64,000 nt of DNA, from NCBI GenBank assembly GCA_947579665.1, contig CANPUZ010000046.1, forward strand, positions 806,001-870,000, given 5' to 3'. Below the pieces are notes generated by a model, which was not told the origin of the DNA, searched no databases, and worked only from the letters and a program-made list of their open reading frames with translations. The stretch comes from Sympetrum striolatum (taxonomy: Eukaryota > Arthropoda > Insecta > Odonata > Libellulidae). Made by a program: the position numbers and the translations under genes. Below, piece after piece: positions 37,701 through 48,392 of this stretch (its first letter is position 1; every line of letters begins with the position of its first letter).

Positions 37701-40700
37701 TACATTTATCCAATCTATGTAAATAATGTTCAGTAGTTAGTATTTTCTTAATATTCTGTTCTCTATTAGTTTTTTTCCTCATTATCTTATTAATTTGTTC
37801 TTCCATACTGCTGATATGATTAGAATGCTTAATCTGGAAGAAGGATGATAACAATAGAGAAGAGGAGGACAATCACTTCATTGCTGGTCACCCCATTCAT
37901 ATAAGTATGCTAATATAATTATACATTTATCCAATCTATGTAAATAATGTTCAGTAGTTAGTCTTTTCTTAATATTATGTTCTCTATTAGTTTTTTCGTC
38001 ATTATCTTATTAATTTGTACTTCCAGACTGCTGATACGATTAGAATGCTTGATCTGGAAGAAGGATGATAACAATAGAGAAGAGGAGGACACTCACTTCA
38101 TTGTTGGTCATCCCATCCATATAAGTATGCTAATATATTAAACTATTATCTAATCTATGTAAATAATGTTCAGTAGTTAGTATTTTCTTAATATTCTGTT
38201 CTCTATTAGTTTTTTTCCTCATTATCTTATTAATTTGTTCCTCCAGACTGCTGATATGATTAGAATGCTTAATCTGGAAGAAGAATGTAAACAATAGAGA
38301 AGAGGAGGACAATCACTTCATTGTTGGTCAACCCATTCATATAAGTATGCTAATATATTAAACTATTATCCAATCTATGTAAATAATGTTCAGTAGTTAG
38401 TATTTTCTTAATATTCTGTTCTCTATTAGTTTTTTTCCTCATTATCTTACTAATTTGTTCCTCCAGACTGCTGATATGATTAGAATGCTTAATCTGGAAG
38501 AAGGATGATAACAATAGAAAAGAGGAGGACAATCACTTCATTGTTGGTCATCCCATTCATATAAGTATGCTAATATATTAAACTATTATCCAATCTATGT
38601 AAACAATGTTAAAGATTTAGTATTTTCTTAATATTATGTTCTCTATTAGTTCTTTTCCTCATTATCTTATAAATTTGTTCCTCCAGACTGCTGATATGAT
38701 TAGAATGCTTAATATGTAAGAAGGATGATAACAATAGAGAAGAGGAGGACACATCACTTCATTGTTGGTCATCCCATTCTTATAAGTATGCTAACATAAT
38801 TATACTATTATCCAATCTATGTAAATAATGTTCAGTAGTTAGTATTTTCTTAATATTATGTTCTCTATTAGTTCTTTTCCTCATTATCTTATTAATTTGT
38901 TCCTCCAGACTGCTGATATCATTAGAATGCTTAATCTGGAAGAAGGATGATAACAATAGAGAAGAGGAGGACACTCACTTCATTGTTGGTCATCCCATTC
39001 ATATAAGTATGCTAACATTATTATACTATTATCCAATCTATGTAAATAATGTTCAGTAGTTAGTATTTCCTTAATATTCTGTTCTCTATTAGTTTTTTTC
39101 CTCATTATCTTGATTATTTTATTCTTCCAGACTGCTGATATGATTAGAATGCTTAATCTGGAAGAAGGATGATAACAATAGAGAAGAGGAGGACAATCAC
39201 TTCATTGTTGGTCATCCCATTCATATAAGTATGCTAACATAATTATACTATTATCCAATCTATGTAAATAATGTTCAGTAGTTAGTATTTTCTTAATATT
39301 ATGTTCTCTATTAGTTTTTTCCACATTATCTTATTAATTTGTTCTTCCAGACTGCTGATACGATTAGAATGCTTGATCTGGAAGAAGGATGATAACAATA
39401 GAGAAGAGGAGGACACTCACTTCATTGTTGGTCATCCCATTCATATAAGTATGCTAATATATTAAACTATTATCCAATCTATGTAAATAATGTTCAGTAG
39501 TTAGTATTTTCTTAATATTTTGTCCTCTATTAGTTTTTTTCCTCATTGTCTTATTAATTTGTACTTCCAGACTGATGATATGTTTAGAATGCTTAATCTG
39601 GAAGAAGGATGATAACAATAGAGAAGAGGAGGACTATCACTTTATTGTTGGTCATCTCATTCATATAAGTATGCTAACATATTTATACTATTATCCAATC
39701 TATGTAAATAATGTTCAGTAGTTAGTATTTTCTTAATATTCTGTTCTCTATTAGTTTTTTTCCTCATTATCTTATTAATTTGTTCCTCCAGACTGCTGAT
39801 ACGATTAGAATGCTAAATCTGGAAGAAGGATGATAACAATAGAGAAGAGGAGGACAATCACTTCATTGTTGGTCATCCCATTCATATAAGTATGCTAATG
39901 TAATTAAACTATTACCCAATCTATGTAAATTATGTTCAGTAGTTAGTATTTTCTAAATATTCTGTACTCTATTAGTTTTTTTCCGCATTATCTTGATTAT
40001 TTTGTTCTTCCAGACTGCTGATATGATTAGAATGCTTAATCTGGAAGAAGGATGATAACAATAGAGAAGAGGAGGAAAATCACTTCATTGTTGGTCATCC
40101 CATTCATATAAGTATGCTAATATAATTAAACTTTTATCCAATCTATGTAAATAATGTTCAGTAGTTAGTATTTTCTTAATATTCTGTACTCTATAATTTT
40201 TTTTCCTCATTATCTTGATTATTTTGTTCTTCCAGACTGCTGATATGTTTAGAATGCTTAATCTGGAAGAAGGATGATAACAATAGAGAAGAGGAGGACA
40301 ATCACTACATTGTTGGTCATCCCATTCATATAAGTATGCTAATATAATTAAACTATTATCCAATCTATGTAAATTATGTTCAGTAGTTAGTATTTTCTTA
40401 ATATTCTGTACTCTATTAGTTTTTTTCCTCATTATCTTGATTATTTTGTTCTTCCAGACTGCTGATATGATTAGAATGCTTAATCTGGAAGAAGGATGAT
40501 AACAATAGAGAAGAGGAGGACAATCACTACATTGTTGGTCATCCCATTCATATAAGTATGCTTATATAATTAAACTATTATCCAATCTATGTAAATAATG
40601 TTCAGTAGTTAGTATTTTCTTAATATTCTGTACTCTATTAGTTTTTTTCCGCATTATCTTGATTATTTTGTTCTTCCAGACTGCTGATATGATTAGAATG

Positions 40701-43356
40701 CATTATCTGGATGAAGGATGATAACAATAGAGAAGAGGAGGACAATCACTTCATTGTAGTCATCCCATTCATATAAGTATGCTAACATAATTATACTATT
40801 ATCCAATCTATGTAAATAATGTTCAGTAGTTAGTATTTTCTTAATATTCTGTTCTCTATTAGCTTTTTTTCCTCATTATCTTGATTATTTTTTTCTTCCA
40901 GACTGCTGATATGATTAGAATGTATAATCTGGATGAAGGATGATAACAATAGAGAAGAGGAGGACAATCACTTCATTGATGGTCATCCCATTCATATAAG
41001 TATTCTAATATAATTAATCTATTATCCAATCTATGTAAATAATGTTCAGTAGTTAGTATTTTCTTAATATTCTGTTCTCTATTAGTTTTTTTCCTCATTA
41101 TCTTGATTATTTTGTTCTTCCAGACTGCTGATATGATTAGAATGCTTAATCTGGAAGAAGAATGATAACAATAGAGAAGAGGAGGACAATCACTTCATTG
41201 TTGGTCATCCCATTCATATAAGTATGCTAATATAATTATACTATTATCCAATCTATGTAAATAATGTTCAGTAGTTAGTATTTTCTTAATATTATGTTCT
41301 CTATTAGTTTTTTTCCTCATTATCTTGATTATTTTATTCTTCCAGACTGCTGATATGATTAGAATGCTTAATCTGGAAGAAGGATGATAACAATAGAGAA
41401 GAGGAGGTCACTCACTTCATTGTTGGTCATCCCATTCATATAAGTATGCTAATATATAAAACTATTATCCAATCTATGTACATAATGTTCAGTAGTTAGT
41501 ATTTTCTTAATATTCTGTTCTCTATTAGTTTTTTTCCTCATTATCTTATTAATTTGTTCTTCCATACTGCTGATATGATTAGAATGCTTAATCTGGAAGA
41601 AGGATGATAACAATAGAGAAGAGGAGGACAATCACTTCATTGCTGGTCACCCCATTCATATAAGTATGCTAATATAATTATACATTTATCCAATCTATGT
41701 AAATAATGTTCAGTAGTTAGTATTTTCTTAATATTATGTTCTCTATTAGTTTTTTCCTCATTATCTTATTAATTTGTTCTTCCAGACTGCTGATACGATT
41801 AGAATGCTTGATCTGGAAGAAGGATGATAACAATAGAGAAGAGGAGGACACTCACTTCATTGTTGGTCATCCCATCCATATAAGTCTGCTATTATATTAA
41901 ACTATTATCCAATCTATGTAAATAATGTTCAGTAGTTAGTATTTTCTTAATATTCTGTTCTCTATTAGTTTTTTTCCTCATTATCTTATTAATTTGTTCT
42001 TCCAGACTGCTGATATGATTAGAATGCTTAATCTGGAAGAAGGATGATAACAATAGAGAAGAGGAGGACAATCACTTCATTGTTGGTCATCCCATTCATA
42101 TAAGTATGCTAATGTAATTAAACTATTATCCAATCTATGTAAATAATGTTCAGTAGTTAGTATTTTTTTAATATTCTGTTCTCTATTAGTTTTTTTCCTC
42201 ATTATCTTGATTATTTTGTTCTTCCAGACTGCTGATATGATTAGAATGCTTAATCTGGAAGAAGGATGATAACAATAGAGAAGAGGAGGACACTCACTTC
42301 ATTGTTGGTCATCCCATTCATATAAGTATTCTAATATAATTAATCTATTATCCAATCTATGTAAATAATGTTCAGTAGTTAGTATTTTCTTAATATTCTG
42401 TTCTCTATTAGTTTTTTTCCTCATTATCTTGATTATTTTGTTCTTCCAGACTGCTGATATGATTAGAATGCTTAATCTGGAAGAAGGATGATAACAATAG
42501 AGAAGAGGAGGACACTCACTTCATTCTTGGTCATCCCATTCATATAAGTATTCTAATATAATTAATCTATTATCCAATCTATGTAAATAATGTTCAGTAG
42601 TTAGTATTTTCTTAATATTCTGTTCTCTATTAGTTTTTTTCCTCATTATCTTGATTATTTTGTTCTTCCAGACTGCTGATATGATTAGAATGCTTAATCT
42701 GGAAGAAGGATGATAACAATAGAGAAGAGGAGGACACTCACTTCATTGTTGGTCATCCCATTCATATAAGTATGCTAATATAATTATACTATTATCCAAT
42801 CTATGTAAATTATGTTCAGTAGTTAGTTTTTTCTTAATTTTCTGTTCTCTATTAGATTTTATCTCATTATCTTGATTATTTTGTTCTTCCAGACTGCTGA
42901 TATGATTACAATGCTTCACCAGGATGAAGGATGATAACATTAGAGATGCGGAGGACACTCACTTCATTGTTGGTCATCCCATTCATATAAGTATGCTATT
43001 ATAATTATACTATTATCCAATCTATGTAAATTATGTTCAGTAGTTAGTATATTCTTAATATTCTGTTCTTTATTAGTTTTTTTCCTTCATTATCTTGATT
43101 ATTTTGTTCTTCCAGACTGCTGATATGATTACAATGCTACATCTGGATAAAGGATGATAACATTAGAGATGAGGAGGACACTCACTTCATTGTTGGTCAT
43201 CCCATTCATTTAAGTATGCTAATATAATTATACTATTATCCAATCTATGTAAATTATGTTTAGTAGTTAGTATTTTCTTAATTTTCTGTTCTCTATTAGA
43301 TTTTATCTCATTATCTTGATTATTTTCTTCCTCCAGACACCTGATATGATTACAAT
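28775..43356. repeat. ~221-bp satellite array, about 66 monomers
   Basis: Head-to-tail monomers of 220-221 bp, recognisable by CATCCCATTCATATAAGTAT, TCCAATCTATGTAAATAATG and CCAGACTGCTGATATGATTA. Outer monomers (28.8-29.8 kb and 42.9-43.36 kb) share an ACATCTGGATGAAGG / ATTAGAGATGCGGAGG variant, while the inner ones carry TTAATCTGGAAGAAGG / AATAGAGAAGAGGAGG. A truncated monomer lies near 34,020. Multi-monomer duplications occur (33,340-34,010 and 34,356-35,020 share private variants). Each monomer contains a 60-71-residue minus-strand open frame, which I do not regard as a gene. The array is present only in the right arm. Confidence 0.97.
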
Positions 43357-43374
43357 GGAGGTTGCACAGTACCT

Positions 43375-43620
43375 CTGGATGCGGGAAGGAGCAGAGGTCC
43401 TTGCATTTGGCATCAGCAACACTGTCTAACCTTTTTCAGTGGCTCCAAAATCCCGCCTGATAGATCTGGCGCTCCACTGTAGAATGATTCAGGACTTAAA
43501 TTGAAAATATTACTGTGGAACTACCAGTTAAAGACCCAGGTTTTGAAGTGGGTGTAGAACCCAAGGGCAAACACTTTAAGGATCACCCTTTTCCGGAAGA
43601 TGAATTAAAAGTGAAATGCA
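43375..43620. repeat. Conserved outer block, right copy
   Basis: Reverse-complement partner of 8,340-8,625, starting directly beyond the satellite. No coding signal. Confidence 0.75.
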
Positions 43621-43624
43621 TTTA

Positions 43625-44310
43625 TTTCTAATGCTTCCGTGCCAAATTACATTTTCAATTATGTTTAGTTTATACATTTGTTAGGCCGGAAAATGTATAG
43701 TCTACTATGACTTTTAATGTGTATAATATTGATACAAAATAGCTCTGCGCCCTTAGCCAAAATAACTATTGCAGAATGTATAGATTTTTTATGATATGTA
43801 AGCTAGGGCTATGAATAATTTATATATTCTGTACCTTTTAATTGAATTTATTAAGTATTTTTCCTAATGTCTAATTGGGAAGACAGTCTGAAGGTATTGG
43901 GAATTGGTTATGGGAGAGGAAGTAAAAGGAAGCGATTGATTTAATATAATTTCTATTATGTATAGTGTAAACAATTGTAATGCCGGAACTAGTATAGTGT
44001 ACCATAACATGAAATGAATATAATATGGATATATTTTGTGCCCTTAGCCAAACTAATAATTGCAGAATGTATACTTTTACTATGTTTTGTAAGGCAGGGC
44101 TATGTATAATTTATATATTCTGTACCATTTCATTGAATTTTTCCCATATTTTGCTATTGTCTAATTGTGAATAAAGATTGAAGGTTGGGGATGCGAGCTG
44201 GTTATGGGAAAATTAGAGAAAGAAGCGATTGATTGGGAGAGGGGTGGAATGGAGTAAGTTTTGGGCGTTATATTGGAATGGAACATACGGGGTAGATCAT
44301 ATGGTACGGA
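43625..44310. repeat. Pair of ~290-bp direct repeats, right arm
   Basis: Two copies (about 43,680-43,965 and 43,980-44,260) share GCCCTTAGCCAAA, TTGCAGAATGTATA, AGGGCTATG and TATATTCTGTACC. They are the inverted partners of 7,650-8,340. Confidence 0.8.
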
Positions 44311-44339
44311 TTGGATAGGCTAAAGGGTTAGGAATGGGT

Positions 44340-47300
44340 GGTAATTGTACAGAAGGAGCTGTGGATGGGAAGAAAGGGAGTGGTTGGGATATAGAGTGGT
44401 ACAGCTCAGGGTGGGGTAGAAGGCGGGACTGGAGAGGGCGGGGTTGAGGGTGGTATTGGTGAGGGTGGGGTAGAGGGCTGAACAGGATAAAGTGTGGGGG
44501 TTTGGTAGGTGGCGGGACGGTAATGGGGCGGGACGGGTGGGAATTGGGCAGGGGGCGGGAAGGTAGGGGGTTGCGTAATGGGGCGGGACGGGAGGGGGCG
44601 GGACGGGTGGGGGGACGGGAGGGGGCGGGACGGGAGGGAGTTGGGTAGGGGGCGGGACGGGAGGGAGTTGGGTAGGGGGTGGAAAGGTAGGGGGTTGGGT
44701 GATGGGGCGGGACGGAAGGGGGAGGGACGGGAGGGGGGTCGGGAGGGGGCGGGACGGTAGGGAGTTGGGTAGGGGGCGGGAAGGTAGGGGGTTTGGTAAT
44801 GGGGCGGGATGGGTGGGGGGTCGGGAGGGGGCGGGACGGTAGGGAGTTGGGTAGGGGGCGGGAAGGTACGGGGTTGGGTAATGGGGCGGGACGGGAGGGG
44901 GCGGGATGGGTGGGGGTTCGGGAGGGGGCGGGACGGGAGGGAGTTGGTTAGGGGGCGGGAAGGTAGGGGGTTGGGTGATGGGGCGGGACGGAAGGGGGCG
45001 GGACGGGTGGGGGGTCGGGAGGGGGCGGGACGGGAGGGAGTTGGGTAGGGGGCGGGACGTTATGGGGTTGGGTAATGGGGCGGGACGGGAGGGAGTTGGG
45101 TAGGGGGCGGGGAGGTAGGGGGTTGGGTAATGGGGCGGGACGGGAGGGGGCGGGATGGGTGGGGGGTCGGGAGGGGGCGGGACGGGAGGGGGCGGGATGG
45201 GTGGGGGGTCGGGAGGGGGCGGGACGGGAGGGAGTTGGGTAATAGGTCGGGACGGTAGGGAGTTGGGTAGGGGGCGGGACGTTATGGGGTTGGGTAATGG
45301 GGCGGGACGGGAGGGAGTTGGGTAGGGGGCGGGAAGGTAGGGGGTTGGGTGATGGGGCGGGACGGAAGGGGGCGGGACGGGTGGGGGGTCGGGAGGGGGC
45401 GGGACGGGAGGGAGTTGGGTAGGGGGCGGGAAGGTAGGGGGTTGGGTGATGGGGCGGGACGGAAGGGGGCGGGACGGGTGGGGGGTCGGGAGGGGGCGGG
45501 ACGGGAGGGAGTTGGGTAAGGGGCGGGACGTTATGGGGTTGGGTAATGGGGCGGGACGGGAGGGAGTTGGGTAGGGGGCGGGGATGTAGGGGGTTGGGTA
45601 ATGGGGCGGGACGGGAGGGGGCGGGATGGGTGGGGGGTCGGGAGGGGGCGGGACGGGAGGGAGTTGGGTAATAGGTCGGGACGGTAGGGAGTTGGGTAGG
45701 GGGCGGGACGTTATGGGGTTGGGTAATGGGGCGGGACGGGAGGGAGTTGGGTAGGGGGCGGGAAGGTAGGGGGTTGGGTGATGGGGCGGGACGGAAGGGG
45801 GTTGGACGGGTGGGGGGTCGGGAGGGGGCGGGACGGGAGGGAGTTGGGTAATAGGTCGGGACGGTAGGGAGTTGGGTAGGGGGCGGGACGTTATGGGGTT
45901 GGGTAATGGGGCGGGACGGGAGGGAGTTGGGTAGGGGGCGGGAAGGTAGGGGGTTGGGTGATGGGGCGGGACGGAAGGGGGCGGGACGGGTGGGGGGTCG
46001 GGAGGGGGCGGGACGGGAGGGAGTTGGGTAGGGGGCGGGACGTTATGGGGTTGGGTAATGGGGCGGGACGGGAGGGAGTTGGGTAGGGGGCGGGGAGGTA
46101 GGGGGTTGGGTAATGGGGCGGGACGGGAGGGGGCGGGATGGGTGGGGGGTCGGGAGGGGGCGGGACGGGAGGGAGTTGGGTAATAGGTCGGGACGGTAGG
46201 GAGTTGGGTAGGGGGCGGGACGTTATGGGGTTGGGTAATGGGGCGGGACGGGAGGGAGTTGGGTAGGGGGCGGGAAGGTAGGGGGTTGGGTGATGGGGCG
46301 GGACGGAAGGGGGCGGGACGGGTGGGGGGTCGGGAGGGGGCGGGACGGGAGGGAGTTGGGTAGGGGGCGGGAAGGTAGGGGGTTGGGTGATGGGGCGGGA
46401 CGGAAGGGGGCGGGACGGGTGGGGGGTCGGGAGGGGGCGGGACGGGAGGGAGTTGGGTAGGGGGCGGGACGTTATGGGGTTGGGTAATGGGGCGGGACGG
46501 GAGGGAGTTGGGTAGGGGGCGGGGAGGTAGGGGGTTGGGTAATGGGGCGGGACGGGAGGGGGCGGGATGGGTGGGGGGTCGGGAGGGGGCGGGACGGGAG
46601 GGAGTTGGGTAATAGGTCGGGACGGTAGGGAGTTGGGTAGGGGGCGGGACGTTATGGGGTTGGGTAATGGGGCGGGACGGGAGGGAGTTGGGTAGGGGGC
46701 GGGAAGGTAGGGGGTTGGGTGATGGGGCGGGACGGAAGGGGGCGGGACGGGTGGGGGGTCGGGAGGGGGCGGGACGGGAGGGAGTTGGGTAGGGGGCGGG
46801 AAGGTAGGGGGTTGGGTGATGGGGCGGGACGGAAGGGGGCGGGACGGGTGGGGGGTCGGGAGGGGGCGGGACGGGAGGGAGTTGGGTAAGGGGCGGGACG
46901 TTATGGGGTTGGGTAATGGGGCGGGACGGGAGGGAGTTGGGTAGGGGGCGGGGATGTAGGGGGTTGGGTAATGGGGCGGGACGGGAGGGGGCGGGATGGG
47001 TGGGGGGTCGGGAGGGGGCGGGACGGGAGGGAGTTGGGTAATAGGTCGGGACGGTAGGGAGTTGGGTAGGGGGCGGGACGTTATGGGGTTGGGTAATGGG
47101 GCGGGACGGGAGGGAGTTGGGTAGGGGGCGGGAAGGTAGGGGGTTGGGTGATGGGGCGGGACGGAAGGGGGTTGGACGGGTGGGGGGTCGGGAGGGGGCG
47201 GGACGGGAGGGAGTTGGGTAATAGGTCGGGACGGTAGGGAGTTGGGTAGGGGGCGGGACGTTATGGGGTTGGGTAATGGGGCGGGACGGGAGGGAGTTGG

Positions 47301-47628
47301 GTAGGGGGCGGGAAGGTAGGGGGTTGGGTGATGGGGCGGGATGGAAGGGGGCGGGACGGGTGGGGGGTCGGGAGGGGGCGGGACGGGAGGGAGTTGGGTA
47401 ATAGGTCGGGACGGTAGGGAGTTGGGTAGGGGGCGGGACGTTATGGGGTTGGGTAATGGGGCGGGACGGGAGGGAGTTGGGTAGGGGGCGGGGAGGTAGG
47501 GGGTTGGGTTATGGGGCGGGACGGGAGGGGGCTGGACGGGAGTGGGCGGACGGGAGGGGGCGGACGGGAGGGGGCGGGACGGGAGGGAGTTGGGTAATAG
47601 GGCGGGACGCTAGGGGATGGAACGGGAA
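44340..47628 (+). repeat. GC-rich minisatellite array, right (G-rich on plus strand)
   Basis: Words such as GGGGCGGGACGGGAGGGAG, TTGGGTAGGGGGCGGG, AAGGTAGGGGGTTGGGTGAT and GGGTGGGGGGTCGGGAGG are reshuffled in tandem. A higher-order unit of 1,370 bp is visible: rare variants repeat at that distance (GTTGGGTAAGGGGCGGG at 45,511 and 46,881; GTTGGACGGG at 45,801 and 47,171). The left end (44,340-44,560) is more degenerate. It is over twice the length of the left array. Short Gly/Arg-rich frames inside are compositional. Confidence 0.95.
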
Positions 47629-47694
47629 GGTTTTGCCCAAAGCGCAAAGTCGCCACTTGTAACCTGTTAAGATATAAAGCTTTTCATTTGTACA
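47629..47694 (+). repeat. 3' end of the BEL 5' LTR (remnant)
   Basis: A short AT-rich stretch with AACCTGTTAAGATATAAAG that ends in TGTACA five bases before the primer binding site. LTRs end in CA, so the boundary is placed at 47,694. The rest of the LTR is replaced by the minisatellite. Confidence 0.55.
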
Positions 47695-47699
47695 AAAAT

Positions 47700-47717
47700 T
47701 GGTCCTTTGGGCCGGAT
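47700..47717 (+). other. Primer binding site, tRNA-Tyr-like
   Basis: TGGTCCTTTGGGCCGGAT begins with TGG (complement of the CCA tail) and resembles the complement of the 3' end of insect tRNA-Tyr, with two differences from the sequence as I recall it. Its position just after the LTR end supports this reading. Confidence 0.65.
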
Positions 47718-47719
47718 AG

Positions 47720-48290
47720 CCATTGCTACACCGGATCTTCGTATCTACGCTGGATATTCATTCCTACACCGGATCGTCTTTACTACACCGGACCATCGTA
47801 TCTACGCTGGATACTTTGCTTCACGCCGAATCTTCGTTCCTACTCAGGATCCTCCTTACCACGCCGGAACTTCCTATCTACGCGGGATTTTCATTTCTCT
47901 ATTCTTTCGATCGGTCGTATCAATTCGACGCGCCCTTCTGCGCTGGACTTCGGACTCACTTTCTCTTTTTGCCTCTTCACTTCGTGGTCCCTTCTTTACC
48001 TGTTTCACTATTTGCCCTCACTTCGACCACCCCTCTCGCCATCGGCAGCGGTTCTGTCGTGTTGTTTTCATTTTCGAGGCTGTTCCTCATTTACTGTTAT
48101 CGTTCGTCGCCGACAGCTCTTCTGTCGTGCATTTATTTTCGAGGCTGATCCTCACATTCCGCTTTTGTTTTCTCCACAGCTGTTCTGTCATGGTTTCATT
48201 TTCGAGGCTGTTCCTCATATGCTGTTACCCTTCGTCGCCAATTGCGGTTCTGTCGTAATGTTGTTACTTTCGAGGCTGTTCCTCTGTAAG
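47720..48290 (+). repeat. BEL leader with two families of short tandem repeats
   Basis: At 47,725-47,890 words such as CTACACCGGAT and GTATCTACGCTGG recur at irregular 20-75-bp intervals. At 48,045-48,285 a ~65-bp unit with TTTCGAGGCTGTTCCT and TTCTGTC recurs four times (about 48,073, 48,138, 48,200 and 48,268). Three overlapping open frames here (up to 210 residues) are produced by the repeats and start before gag; none resembles a known protein. Confidence 0.75.
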
Positions 48291-48392
48291 ACGTTAAGGT
48301 TAGTCTCTTGGACTCTTTAACTTCTCGCGCATTGTTTTGGACATTCGCTTAAATTCGCACTTCAGATAATCCTTTTTACCTTAGTGTGAATC

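Larger units (their letters stand above)
19120..47628 (-). repeat. Right arm of the giant inverted repeat
   Basis: This is the reverse-complement partner of 6,155-17,210. It is much longer because it contains private insertions: a Helitron-like element (22,100-23,270), a ~1 kb segment (24,350-25,350), a ~1.1 kb segment with a SINE (26,300-27,420), a 221-bp satellite array (28,775-43,356) and a longer GC-rich minisatellite. Outside 47,628 the similarity ends abruptly in a retrotransposon LTR remnant. Confidence 0.9.

Noticed and set aside
28775..43356. About 25 small minus-strand ORFs as a gene family
   Set aside because: They are the same stretch of a 221-bp satellite monomer. The period is not a multiple of three and the ends vary with single-base changes; no start context or family match.
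28775..43356. CRISPR-like array
   Set aside because: Repeats are 221-bp contiguous monomers without unique spacers, in a eukaryotic setting without cas genes.
44340..47628. Telomeric repeat array
   Set aside because: The words are complex and not TTAGG or a similar simple telomere unit, and the array is internal, followed by a retrotransposon. Only the strand polarity is telomere-like.
47688..48320. Three overlapping open frames of 141-210 residues before gag
   Set aside because: They overlie the short tandem repeats of the BEL leader in three frames. None resembles Gag, Pol or Env, and the conserved gag frame starts at 48,393.
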